From a virus, in the IMG/VR virus record IMGVR_UViG_3300022921_001805, positions 1 through 43,713 of that record: a stretch of 43,713 bases of DNA; one strand, 5' to 3'. Each line of letters starts with the position of its first letter. Position 1 is the stretch's first letter. Position numbers and translations under genes: made by a program. Positions 1 through 8,486 of this stretch are shown one piece after another. The notes below the pieces were generated by a model. The model had not been told where the DNA came from and did no database searches. It saw nothing but the letters and a program-made list of their open reading frames with translations.

Positions 1-765
1 ACGAGTTTCATCTCTATCTTCAGTTATGTAAATTCCATCAAGTACATACTGTCTTACATCTATACCAGCTTTCCTTGCGATAAAAGATGCCATCATTGCA
101 AAAGTATCTTCTGAACCATATCCTCCAAATTCTTCGGGAATACCAATTTTATCCCAATACTCTTTTGAATATAGAGTATGCATTCCACAGCCAAACTTAA
201 AAGTGTTTAATAGTTTTAAATCAACACTATCTACCTGTTGTTCAAATGTTTTATCCCATAAAGTTAAATCTTTAAACTGACTAAACTCTTCATTCTTAAA
301 ATCAGGATGAACTATATAGTCCCAACTAGCATCCCACCATCGAGGAATGTTCGGTGATATTACAAATGGACCAGATAATCTTTCTGCAGCCATTAATTGA
401 ATTTTGAGTAATTGTTCGTGTACTGCGATATCAGGGTCAACGAAAATAAATTGGTCATAATCCATTTTAATCACATCACGTTTTTGTTGAGTTGTTCCCC
501 ATAAAGAATCATCTACTACAATTTGAAGATATGAGCGAACATCTTTAACTGCTTTGGTAAACCTATCAATGAAGTATTGTTGTTTTAATTCACTATCATC
601 CCAATTAGTCAATTTTGGATTTAAATTCAAAGTAACATATAATGTAACATCATCTTTACTTGGGTCTAAGTATTTGAATGTGTGTATATAATACTTCATG
701 AACCGTTCAAACATTTCTAATTCTAACGGCATTACATGAGTACATATTAGAGTTCTTCGATTCAT
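1..765 (-). CDS. Glycosyltransferase-like protein, 3' end cut by window edge
   Basis: The reading frame opens at an ATG (763-765) that overlaps the stop of the gene before it (TAATG) and stays open for 255 codons to the window edge, so the C-terminus is missing. It starts MNRRTLICTHVMPLELEMFE. A hydrophobic strand followed by an acidic DxD-type motif (FIFVDPDIAV, about residues 106-115) and a later GYGSEDTFAM segment fit a GT-A-fold glycosyltransferase: DxD for metal/nucleotide-sugar binding, the second acidic segment near the acceptor site. It is the last gene visible in the glycan operon. The exact family and sugar cannot be read from the sequence. The glycosyltransferase assignment is inferred from the motif layout and the neighbours. 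Confidence 0.6.
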   Translation of the reverse strand, partial: MNRRTLICTHVMPLELEMFERFMKYYIHTFKYLDPSKDDVTLYVTLNLNPKLTNWDDSELKQQYFIDRFTKAVKDVRSYLQIVVDDSLWGTTQQKRDVIKMDYDQFIFVDPDIAVHEQLLKIQLMAAERLSGPFVISPNIPRWWDASWDYIVHPDFKNEEFSQFKDLTLWDKTFEQQVDSVDLKLLNTFKFGCGMHTLYSKEYWDKIGIPEEFGGYGSEDTFAMMASFIARKAGIDVRQYVLDGIYITEDRDETR

Positions 766-2000
766 TAAAATATATTTTTAAAGTGTGGTCGAATCATATC
801 AATTGGCTCTAACTTAATAATATCAATTTGGAAAATATCCCAATTAAATGAACCAATCTCATCAGTTTCTTCTATAATAAATGGTAATTGTTTAATAAAC
901 TCAGTAAAGTGCTGATTTGTTAATTTGGTAGCATCAAATGAAATGAGTATGTTGTTGTTCTTTTCATTATCATATGGTTTAACTCTATCAGTTATATCAT
1001 ATTCTGATTTTTCATTTTCAGCATCAACATATCCTCTATAATCACAATCTACGTAAATGGTATCACACCAAGGTTCTAAGATGGATAAGATTTGAGTATT
1101 ACAATTTTTTACAATGAAACCAGTATCGTATCTTTTAGGAACGATTGGCATCATCAATTCATCATGCAATACATCAGTATGCCATTTTCTCCACCACTCT
1201 CTGAATTTGTTTTGTCTGAGGATAGTGTATTCTTCAGAATCTTTTGGTTTGTACCAAATTGTACCATCGGGTAATGGAATCTCCTTTTCAATTTCAATTC
1301 CATCTTTGAACCTACTACCTCTACAAGTCATATGATATACAAATGCATCTCTACTTTGAATCAATTCATATCCATTTAGGTGAAATCTATTAAAGATATC
1401 AGAATCTTCCAACTCCATTGGTGCGAATAAGAAATCGTGGCCACCAATAGAAACGAAATCTTCTTTGTACATCATCCAAGGTGCAAAGATACCTTTGGTA
1501 ATTCTATCTTTATTTTCTTCTTCTTTTTGTGATACAAAGTTTAGGAAGTTTTCTTTTTGTTCTGAGAACTCATCTACTTCTAATCCGAAGTTTTGTACAT
1601 ATTTTTCAGGACCGGGTGGATGTAGTGGTGGTTCAATGCGAGTTGCTGAAACTACACTCATAGGTTTTAGTTGTTTCAACATATTCTGAACATAGTTTGG
1701 GGTTACCACCATATCTGAGTGTAGAATAGATACGATTGGTGTTTTTGCTAGTTTGAATCCAACATCATATAATACTGTATGTCCAACTCTATCAGGTCCT
1801 TCGTTTCTATAAGTGATTATATTATCTCTACCCTCTGAGTATTCAATAATCCAATCCCAACTATTATCATCGGATGCATCATCTAAAATTACCACATCAT
1901 GTGAATCACCATAGTGTTCTTCGATTGAACCTACGGCTTGTTGTAGGTATGGTAGATTACTTCTACAAGGTATTACAAATGTTATTCTTTGGTTATTCAT
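765..2000 (-). CDS. GT2-family glycosyltransferase with extra C-terminal domain
   Basis: The 411-residue product begins with a classic GT2 N-terminus, ITFVIPCRSNLPYLQQAVGS. It has a DD pair at residues 40-41 (nucleotide binding), an HSD motif in the DxD position (94-96), and a downstream GGHDFLFAPMELEDSDIF segment with the usual acidic acceptor-side residues. GT2 enzymes use a nucleotide sugar and invert at the anomeric carbon. After about residue 285 there is a roughly 125-residue region that is not part of the GT2 fold and that I do not recognise. Both ends overlap neighbouring genes by one base (TAATG), which points to translational coupling inside the glycan operon. Donor and acceptor are unknown. 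Confidence 0.82.
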   Translation of the reverse strand: MNNQRITFVIPCRSNLPYLQQAVGSIEEHYGDSHDVVILDDASDDNSWDWIIEYSEGRDNIITYRNEGPDRVGHTVLYDVGFKLAKTPIVSILHSDMVVTPNYVQNMLKQLKPMSVVSATRIEPPLHPPGPEKYVQNFGLEVDEFSEQKENFLNFVSQKEEENKDRITKGIFAPWMMYKEDFVSIGGHDFLFAPMELEDSDIFNRFHLNGYELIQSRDAFVYHMTCRGSRFKDGIEIEKEIPLPDGTIWYKPKDSEEYTILRQNKFREWWRKWHTDVLHDELMMPIVPKRYDTGFIVKNCNTQILSILEPWCDTIYVDCDYRGYVDAENEKSEYDITDRVKPYDNEKNNNILISFDATKLTNQHFTEFIKQLPFIIEETDEIGSFNWDIFQIDIIKLEPIDMIRPHFKNIF

Positions 2001-2806
2001 TACTTACAATAATCTATTGGTTTTGGAAAATGTTTATCTAAATCAGAAATATTATTAATTTCTAAATTGTTAATAAATCTATGAATACTATTATGATTTT
2101 TATTATGGTCATGATGTGTGTTGTTATAAAAAGTTTTAAACCCATATTTGTAAACCAAAATATTAAATAAACTTTGGTCAACTGTATGGTGTATGGTTAC
2201 AATGGGTGTACCATTAATATCTACATCAGTTATTAAATGAGACCATTCTCGTATAAATTTTCTATTGATTTCATTATTTTTAAAGCAATACCAAGATGCC
2301 AACATATGTTTGTGAAGTAATATATTAGGTAGGTATTTTTCACTTTCAGGCCACACTAACTTCCATACATCTTGATTTGATAAACAACCAAAACTATTGT
2401 GAGCAAAATCATTTCCATGTGAACCACAAATATGACCATTATAATCTATATAATCAAAGAACCTATCTAAAGTTTCGGTAAAAGGTTCTCTAAAATATGC
2501 AGAACTATCGGTGTAGTAAATATAATCACCTTCATCTATCTTATCTAATAAATCATTTGCAAACAAGGCTTTATATGCACAAAAATATCCATCGCGTGGC
2601 CACTTTGTTTTAATACTCGGAAAGTGTTTAATTTTATAAAACCATGATTGCTCTTTCATGGATTCTAAACTATGAGAATGTATAACAACTTCTCTTTTTG
2701 TTTTTGATTGTATAGAATCAATTAACATTTTTTGAGTATCCGCATAAGGTAACCCCGTAGTTCTACTTATACCAGTTGCAAATGTTATGTAATGTATTTT
2801 TCCCAT
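2000..2806 (-). CDS. Glycosyltransferase-like protein
   Basis: A 268-residue protein. It has an N-terminal strand (IHYITFATG), a DxS/DxD-like motif in a hydrophobic context (DYIYYTDSSAYF, residues 94-105) and a later SFGCLSNQDVW segment. This layout resembles small GT-A enzymes in which the Asp residues hold the metal and nucleotide sugar. A run of His/Asn residues follows near residues 230-245. The ATG is one base from the preceding stop (TAAATG) and the stop overlaps the next ATG, so it is part of the tightly coupled glycan operon. The family could not be named with certainty. Glycosyltransferase is the best reading from motif and neighbourhood. Confidence 0.5.
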   Translation of the reverse strand: MGKIHYITFATGISRTTGLPYADTQKMLIDSIQSKTKREVVIHSHSLESMKEQSWFYKIKHFPSIKTKWPRDGYFCAYKALFANDLLDKIDEGDYIYYTDSSAYFREPFTETLDRFFDYIDYNGHICGSHGNDFAHNSFGCLSNQDVWKLVWPESEKYLPNILLHKHMLASWYCFKNNEINRKFIREWSHLITDVDINGTPIVTIHHTVDQSLFNILVYKYGFKTFYNNTHHDHNKNHNSIHRFINNLEINNISDLDKHFPKPIDYCK

Positions 2807-3547
2807 TTATTTTTTAAAAGCGTAATTAAATTTTTTTAAATCTTCACTCCATAATTTTGTAAGACTTTCAACTTGGTCATGTCTATATGCTTGAAACCAT
2901 GGTAATGGTGGTTTTGAGTTTGTTTTGTTAATAGCGGTTTTTGATTTATTTGTTATAGGAACATTTATCTCCTTTGAAAATTGTTCCAATTCTTCATTTA
3001 AATTTTCAAATCTAAAAATTATAGAATTTTCATCTATTAACCAATTACCATTTACATCTTTTAACTGAGAAAATAAAGATTCTTTAAATGCAGGAATATG
3101 ATAGTTATCATCTTTTAAATATATATCCACATATTCCTGAAATTTATCTATGGTAGAAGAATATGGATTACCCAAACCATGTATTGATTTTCCCTTAGCC
3201 CAATCAAATGAATACATACTGTATAACATATCAAATGGGTTTCTAACAATTGAAACTAATATATCATCTTCTTCAATTACAAAAGTTCGTACATCAACCC
3301 AATCATTAGAATTTATATTTCGATAATTAATCCAAGATTCATATCCTCTTATTTTAGTTGGATAATTCCAAGCGTGAGTTACACTCGTTATTACTGCATC
3401 TTCATTTTGATACTTAATCTTTTTATAATCAGTTATATCGTTTTGAGAAACACCTTTAAACATTTTAGTGTATCCTTCACCACAAAAATTAAGTTCAAAA
3501 AATGATGAACCTGTCTTTGGTATTTTTATAAATTTTAATTGCTTCAC
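2807..3547 (-). CDS. Sulfotransferase family protein (PAPS-dependent type)
   Basis: Cytosolic-type sulfotransferases move a sulfate group from PAPS to a hydroxyl or amino group, here probably on a glycan. Two PAPS-binding signatures are visible: the 5'-phosphosulfate loop PKTGSS at residues 10-15, right after strand beta-1 (KFIKI), and the 3'-phosphate motif VRNPFDMLYSMYS at 101-113 with R102 and S110. The length, 246 residues, fits single-domain sulfotransferases. A RFENL segment near residue 180 is also typical of the family. The start is GTG, overlapping the preceding stop as TAGTG, the only such junction here. The gene lies between a glycosyltransferase-like gene and a methyltransferase, which suggests glycan sulfation. 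No gene for PAPS synthesis is in the window, so donor would come from the host. Confidence 0.75.
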   Translation of the reverse strand: MKQLKFIKIPKTGSSFFELNFCGEGYTKMFKGVSQNDITDYKKIKYQNEDAVITSVTHAWNYPTKIRGYESWINYRNINSNDWVDVRTFVIEEDDILVSIVRNPFDMLYSMYSFDWAKGKSIHGLGNPYSSTIDKFQEYVDIYLKDDNYHIPAFKESLFSQLKDVNGNWLIDENSIIFRFENLNEELEQFSKEINVPITNKSKTAINKTNSKPPLPWFQAYRHDQVESLTKLWSEDLKKFNYAFKK

Positions 3548-4125
3548 TATTTTAATCGTCTTATTTCGATGATAACATCATCAAATCTACCCTTTGCTTT
3601 TCTTAAATCATAACATTTGAATTCGTATTCATCTGATGAAAAATTCGATTCAATGTTTTCTTTAATTTCTTCTACGTAATTAAAATCAAAAATATCTTCA
3701 ATTATTAACAAACCACCAATTTTTAATTTCGAAAAATATTTTACTGAAGAGTATAATTGACTTGCTAGTGTATGAGGACCATCATCTATAATGAAATCAA
3801 AATAATTATCTTCAAAATTTGATACCCCCTGTTTTGTGTATGCATCTTCCCATAAAACAGTATAACCATTTGCATCTATGAAGGGTTTGGATTTGGTATT
3901 TATATCCATACCTATAATTTCTGCATTGATAAACCAATCGTTCCAAAACTTTATAGATTTTCCATCTAAAACACCTATCTCTAAAATCTTTATATCTTCG
4001 TTACGAATATTACTAAAAATATTAGTATAGTAATTTTGAATATAAGAATGATAGGTACCTTTATCAGTTTGAGCAGATTCTAATATTGTATTAAAATAGT
4101 TAGATAATGTCATTTTATTTTCCAT
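3547..4125 (-). CDS. SAM-dependent methyltransferase, sugar-O-methyltransferase-like
   Basis: Class I methyltransferase fold. Motif I is ILEIGVLDGKS (residues 47-57) and binds SAM. An acidic end of strand 2 is seen in MDIN (73-76). DFIIDDGPHTLASQ (110-123) is the metal-binding DDG-H motif of the MycE/CmcI-like group, whose members methylate sugar hydroxyls or related substrates. The length is 192 residues, short for the group. The first ATG overlaps the upstream gene by 11 bases. An ATG four codons later (position 4113) would start directly after the upstream stop (TAAAATG) and is equally plausible. Its place beside a sulfotransferase and a sugar nucleotidyltransferase suggests that it O-methylates a glycan. 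The exact position methylated is unknown. Confidence 0.72.
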   Translation of the reverse strand: MENKMTLSNYFNTILESAQTDKGTYHSYIQNYYTNIFSNIRNEDIKILEIGVLDGKSIKFWNDWFINAEIIGMDINTKSKPFIDANGYTVLWEDAYTKQGVSNFEDNYFDFIIDDGPHTLASQLYSSVKYFSKLKIGGLLIIEDIFDFNYVEEIKENIESNFSSDEYEFKCYDLRKAKGRFDDVIIEIRRLK

Positions 4126-5482
4126 AATTTTCTAAATAATAAGTTAAATCTTCAGGTGTACCCAATCCCCACATTTTTGGAATATCAAATGTTCTGATTT
4201 CTTTACCACCTTCTATTGCTTGATTGAATACAGGACAAACATAGAACTCGTTATTTACTCTGATATCTTTCTCAATCATTTCTTCTGCGTATTTCACAAA
4301 ATCAGAACCATGTTTCCAATAGTAATATCCTACCGTTGCAATATCTGAAATCGGATTCTTTTCAGCAACTTCAGTTACTAATCCACTTTCATCTACTTTA
4401 GCAAAACTCCATTTAGGGTGAGTTGCTCTAAATGATACAATTCCACCATCTGCATCAGTTTCATTCATCTTGTACATAAACTCAGTTGAATCCCATTCTA
4501 CGAATTGGTCTGAGTTAGCAAAGAAAAGAGGATTATCATTATCAATATATTCTTTTGCTAAAAGTGCAGTACAAGCAGCACCTTCGGTTAATCCATCTAC
4601 CTCAACAATCTTACAATTGGGTGCAATTAGATTTAGAAGTGTATCTAAGTTGTATTTTTCTCTATGTTCTTTCTGAACTACGAAGATAAAATTTGCATCG
4701 ATACCCAAATTCTCTACTACCAATTGAATCATTGGTTTACCTTTCACATCGATTAGTGGTTTTGGGAATGTATATCCTGCTTGTTGAAATCTACTTCCAG
4801 CTCCTGCCATTGGGATAAGTACATTCATTTTCTTATCCTCCCATTTTAAGTTGTTGTTTGTGTTTCCCATTTCTATTTCAGTTAATTTTTTAAATATATT
4901 TGTGTAAGTTACTTCAGTTGGATTTTTTACTCTCAGCACATGAGCTTTTGAACGATTGGCTGCAAGTAATCCATAAGGTGAATCTTCTACGATTAAGGTT
5001 TCTTCAGGTAAACATCCCATCTTTGAGATTGCTCTCCAATACATTTCTGGATGTGGTTTGGAGTTTTGTACATCTTCGTTTGAGATAATGTAATCCATAA
5101 ACTCCATAATACCCAACTTTGAAAGTACAGTCAATACTGTTTTTCTGATTGAGTTTGAACACACTGCTATTTTGTATCCATCCTCAACTAATGCGTTCAT
5201 TACCGATTGTAAAGTTTGGTTTGGTTTTAACTCTTTCAGTTTTTGTAAAGTTAGTTTTTGTTTACCTTCCCAAATCTCTCTATGTAATTCAGTTGGTAAT
5301 CCTTTTCTCTCACTCAACATCTCTAACTTCTGATTGGTTTTTAATCCATCGTAAGTTGATAGGTGTTCAGCCCAACTGATTGCATATTGTTCACCCAATG
5401 CTTCGTTGAGTGCATCATAGTGGATGTTCTTCGCTTCAACCAGCACACCATCCAAATCAAATATTACTAATTTTATACTCAT
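4115..5482 (-). CDS. Fusion: HAD phosphatase + sugar-1-phosphate nucleotidyltransferase
   Basis: A single 455-residue ORF with two enzymes. Residues 1 to about 205 are a HAD hydrolase of the beta-phosphoglucomutase/phosphatase type: catalytic D9 and D11 in DLDGV, AVCSNS at 106-111, the SKPHPE lysine near 142 and VEDSPYG at 165-171. After a short polar linker (about 206-218), residues 219-455 are a nucleotidyltransferase: MNVLIPMAGAGSRF with the GxGxR nucleotide loop, then FPKPLIDVKGKP. The pair would remove or shift a phosphate and then activate the sugar-1-phosphate with an NTP to make a nucleotide-sugar donor. Both active sites look intact. Which sugar is used is not readable. It lies inside the glycan operon and overlaps both neighbours by a few bases. 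Confidence 0.85.
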   Translation of the reverse strand: MSIKLVIFDLDGVLVEAKNIHYDALNEALGEQYAISWAEHLSTYDGLKTNQKLEMLSERKGLPTELHREIWEGKQKLTLQKLKELKPNQTLQSVMNALVEDGYKIAVCSNSIRKTVLTVLSKLGIMEFMDYIISNEDVQNSKPHPEMYWRAISKMGCLPEETLIVEDSPYGLLAANRSKAHVLRVKNPTEVTYTNIFKKLTEIEMGNTNNNLKWEDKKMNVLIPMAGAGSRFQQAGYTFPKPLIDVKGKPMIQLVVENLGIDANFIFVVQKEHREKYNLDTLLNLIAPNCKIVEVDGLTEGAACTALLAKEYIDNDNPLFFANSDQFVEWDSTEFMYKMNETDADGGIVSFRATHPKWSFAKVDESGLVTEVAEKNPISDIATVGYYYWKHGSDFVKYAEEMIEKDIRVNNEFYVCPVFNQAIEGGKEIRTFDIPKMWGLGTPEDLTYYLENYGK

Positions 5483-6174
5483 ACTATTCCTCTTTCAAAT
5501 GGGTTTATTCCATACTCTTTAAACATTGTATCCAATTCTTTGGTATATTCATTCATGTTCCATTTACCCTTTACAATTGCAGTTGCAACGTAAGGATATA
5601 TCATACTATCATAGTGAAGAAGACCTCGTTTTGCTTCGCCTCCAATTTTAGCTATGTAATTAGTACCTATCATAGGTACTCTTTTTTCAAATTCCCAAAT
5701 ATTAAGAGGTTCATTTTGTTGAATCAAATTAATCAGAGTATTTGTTTTTATAATGGTGGGTTGAATACTAAATTTTGAATATTCATTCGCTATGAGTGTA
5801 TTATCAAATTCTGAAACTTTATCGATTCCTCGAATATAATTCATTTTAATACTATCTACGATATCAGATTCAACATACTCACCATATTTGTTAAGTAGTT
5901 CTTTATTGACCTGATTATATAAAATCATATCCTCGTGTTGAAATAATATGGTTTCATTTTTAAAATGAGATAATATTTCCATCAATCTATCAGTATAAAT
6001 TTTTGAATCATCGTATTCAATAAATTCATAGTTATTAGGTATGATATCTATTTTTTGGTTACATGCAACAATTACTCGTTGGTTTGGTAAGTATTTTTCT
6101 ATTTGAGCAAATAAAATTTTACAAACGTCTTCGTAATCACTATGTGTATATACTAATAATGGAATTTTAATCAT
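5479..6174 (-). CDS. Putative glycosyltransferase, unassigned family
   Basis: A 231-residue protein starting IKIPLLVYTHSDYEDVCKIL. It has an ILFQHEDMILY segment (around residue 97) in which a hydrophobic strand ends in His-Glu-Asp, resembling a degenerate DxD motif. A later GGEAKRGLLHYDSMIYPYVA segment is near the C-terminus. It is small and soluble with no signal peptide or membrane segment. Start and stop both overlap neighbours as ATGA, so translation is coupled within the operon. Glycosyltransferase function is inferred from context and the weak motif. It could equally be an accessory protein. Confidence 0.4.
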   Translation of the reverse strand: MIKIPLLVYTHSDYEDVCKILFAQIEKYLPNQRVIVACNQKIDIIPNNYEFIEYDDSKIYTDRLMEILSHFKNETILFQHEDMILYNQVNKELLNKYGEYVESDIVDSIKMNYIRGIDKVSEFDNTLIANEYSKFSIQPTIIKTNTLINLIQQNEPLNIWEFEKRVPMIGTNYIAKIGGEAKRGLLHYDSMIYPYVATAIVKGKWNMNEYTKELDTMFKEYGINPFERGIV

Positions 6175-6794
6175 AATTTATAGTTATTTTTTACATTTGG
6201 TAAAATACTATTAAGATATAACCTACCATTAGTTTCAGATGATAATTTTTTCTGTCTTTTTGTCCAAATTATATCATTATCAATAGTTAAACTATTTCCC
6301 ACAAAATTAATATCGGTTATATCATTTTCTAATATTCTTTTTGTAATTGCATATTCTGGATATGGTACATTAATATCGATATTTTCAAAAATATCTACTA
6401 AAATATCAACATCACCTTCAATAAAATAATCCGTAAAATATCCATGTAAGTGATTCATAAATGCAAGAAAGTTGATAGATTCTAACTTTAACAGTTTTAA
6501 AAACTCAGATGAATTGGTAGGATACATATCTTCTCTCCACTTAATGACCCTTGTAAATCCAAGTTCTTTAGCTTTTAAGATGCCATTTAGAGATGATATT
6601 TTTTGTAGGTTCAAATTTTGTACTCCACGATTGGTTGGTATTTTATTAAGAACTACAATATCTGATGTGGAATAGCATGAAGTATCCGAACCCTCCCATG
6701 TTGAATATACAATAGGAATATTTTTCCAATGTTTTTTTATATTTAAAACATTAGTAAAGTTTGTTGGGCCTTGAACTACTACACATCTATTCAT
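6171..6794 (-). CDS. WavE-like glycan biosynthesis protein
   Basis: The N-terminus (CVVVQGPTNFTNVLNIKKHW, then IPIVYSTWEGSD) has the pattern of the WavE lipopolysaccharide-synthesis family: a VxQGP opening, a helix, then a strand ending STWEG. RVIKWREDMYPTN follows as in that family. I place the start at the ATG that overlaps the upstream stop (TAATG, 6794), giving 207 residues. An ATG four codons upstream (6806) lies inside the preceding gene and would add MYIL. WavE-type proteins are presumed glycosyltransferases for LPS core or O-antigen. Here the gene sits with other glycosyltransferases in a phage. Substrate unknown. Confidence 0.65.
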   Translation of the reverse strand: MNRCVVVQGPTNFTNVLNIKKHWKNIPIVYSTWEGSDTSCYSTSDIVVLNKIPTNRGVQNLNLQKISSLNGILKAKELGFTRVIKWREDMYPTNSSEFLKLLKLESINFLAFMNHLHGYFTDYFIEGDVDILVDIFENIDINVPYPEYAITKRILENDITDINFVGNSLTIDNDIIWTKRQKKLSSETNGRLYLNSILPNVKNNYKL

Positions 6795-7498
6795 TAGAAT
6801 ATACAATTTTTATTATAATATCGTGAAGTTGAATACGCAAATTCTCGTATAGGTTTACCATGTACAAATTCAGAGATTGCCGAACCCATATCTACATACT
6901 GATTGTGGGGATTTATTCTCCACAGTATATCGATTATGATTTCTGACAAAGGTCCTGCAGAGATTACAAATAATTCTCCTTTAATATCTTTATAATAATC
7001 TACAATAGATTGTCTAAACTCATCTCTAAGTTGTTCATAGAACTCAATACAGTTATCAGGAATAGGTAAGTGGGTCTTCACTTCCATTGGAAATCTTCTA
7101 ATATCAGTTCTTTCATTTGATATTAAATTTATTGGAGTTTTTAGGTGTTTAAAAAATTGCATAAAATCCGAGTAGTTTCCATTTACAAAGATATTGGAAA
7201 ATGTAACATTCTCAGTTTTAGTTTTCATTAAATCTAACAAATACTCCTTTCCACTTAAATCACAACATTGACAAGATATACCAAAATAGACATTATCATC
7301 AACTAATGTTAAACATTCTAATAAATCTTTTCCAAGAGTTGTCAAATAGTTGGGAGATATCCAATTATCTGCTCCGTTTTTTTGTCTACCTTGCATTATT
7401 GCAATTTCACCATCTGCAAATCTACTTAAAGCAAAAGGTTTGGTAGAATTTATAAGTTCTACTACTTCTATAAAATCTTGTTTAAAATCCTGCTTCAT
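6794..7498 (-). CDS. DUF1792/GT-D-like glycosyltransferase
   Basis: A 234-residue protein with FALSRFADGEIAIMQG near residues 22-37. The S-R-F-x-D-G-E signature is typical of the DUF1792 domain, described as the GT-D glycosyltransferase fold. The glutamate/aspartate pair binds metal and donor. NLISNERTD and LFVISAGPLSEIIID segments in the second half fit a Rossmann-like sheet. The gene overlaps the previous one by 17 bases, and its stop forms TAATG with the next start. The GT-D family was first characterised in glycosylation of a bacterial serine-rich adhesin. Here it adds a further fold type to the glycan operon. Assignment is by motif recall only. Confidence 0.55.
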   Translation of the reverse strand: MKQDFKQDFIEVVELINSTKPFALSRFADGEIAIMQGRQKNGADNWISPNYLTTLGKDLLECLTLVDDNVYFGISCQCCDLSGKEYLLDLMKTKTENVTFSNIFVNGNYSDFMQFFKHLKTPINLISNERTDIRRFPMEVKTHLPIPDNCIEFYEQLRDEFRQSIVDYYKDIKGELFVISAGPLSEIIIDILWRINPHNQYVDMGSAISEFVHGKPIREFAYSTSRYYNKNCIF

Positions 7499-8486
7499 CT
7501 CTTAATATCTTTAATACTTTCTCTGAAGTGTATCCATCCCCATAAGGACAAGATTCACTAATATACGGATTTTCTATGAGTTTTCCAAACAATTCACTTA
7601 GTTCTTTTGGTTCATAACATAAGTGCAAATGTCCTGTACTAATACCTTCGGGTCTTTCAGTTGTTTTTCTACATACAATTACCTTCTTATTGAAAAATGA
7701 ACCTTCCTCTTGCAATCCACCACTATCTGAAATGATTAGATTGGATTTGATTAGAGTGTTAATCATATGTTTATGTTCCATTGGTCCTACAACAGTTACA
7801 TTCTTCAAAATGTGTCTATGTTTCTTTACATTTGGGTTTGGGTGAATTGGTAATACAAATGTGTAGTGTGGATATTCAACTGCAAGTTTTTCAATCTCCT
7901 CAAACCATCTATCCATCCAATGGTGATTTTCCCTACGATGTAAAGTAATCAAAATAATATTTTCCATTGTAGGTTTTGGAAAATCTACTAAATTATCCAA
8001 TACTGAATTACCCACCACATGAATATCACCATGTACCTGTTCATCTCTCAAATTTTGTGCTGATAATTCAGTTGGTGTAAAGTTTACATCTGAAATTCTA
8101 GCAATCATCTGTCTATACCCTTCTTCGGGATATGGGTGTTTCAAATCACCACTTCTTAATCCTGCTTCTAAATAATAGATTGGAATCTGTCTATTGAATG
8201 CAGATAAAGCACATCCAAACGCAGAACCCGTATCACCTTGAACTAATATACCTTTAAAATTACCCTCAGGAAATTGTAACATACAATCCGAAATAATAGA
8301 ATCCAATCTATTATTAGTTGTAGTCATATTGATTTGGTAATCAACTTCTATATCTTTCAACAAATCAGGATGTTGACCTGTGAATAGAAGTTTATATTCC
8401 CAAAAATCCATAAGTTTAATTAATGGTTTAATCTTTAACCATTCGGGTCTAGTCCCAAAACATAATAATATTGGTTTATTTTTCAT
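7482..8486 (-). CDS. wecB: UDP-N-acetylglucosamine 2-epimerase
   Basis: Converts UDP-GlcNAc to UDP-ManNAc, a donor for O-antigens, teichoic-acid linkage and capsules. Family motifs are complete: GTRPEWLKIKPLI (11-23), VQGDT (82-86), YYLEAGLRSGD (104-114), PYPEEGYRQ (118-126), LHRRENH (182-188), SDSGGLQEEG (253-262) and RKTTERPEG (273-281). Catalytic acidic and histidine positions appear kept. At 334 residues it is somewhat shorter than the usual 370-380. It overlaps both neighbours by 11-17 bases. This is the clearest nucleotide-sugar enzyme in the cluster and suggests the glycan contains ManNAc or a derivative. Hydrolysing epimerases (NeuC type) share these motifs and cannot be excluded. Confidence 0.88.
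   Translation of the reverse strand: MKNKPILLCFGTRPEWLKIKPLIKLMDFWEYKLLFTGQHPDLLKDIEVDYQINMTTTNNRLDSIISDCMLQFPEGNFKGILVQGDTGSAFGCALSAFNRQIPIYYLEAGLRSGDLKHPYPEEGYRQMIARISDVNFTPTELSAQNLRDEQVHGDIHVVGNSVLDNLVDFPKPTMENIILITLHRRENHHWMDRWFEEIEKLAVEYPHYTFVLPIHPNPNVKKHRHILKNVTVVGPMEHKHMINTLIKSNLIISDSGGLQEEGSFFNKKVIVCRKTTERPEGISTGHLHLCYEPKELSELFGKLIENPYISESCPYGDGYTSEKVLKILRDEAGF

Noticed and set aside
5410-5778. 122-codon open frame on the plus strand
   Set aside because: It lies antisense to the 5' end of the HAD fusion gene and the 3' end of the next gene, both with strong or coherent coding. Its translation is hydrophobic and without motifs.
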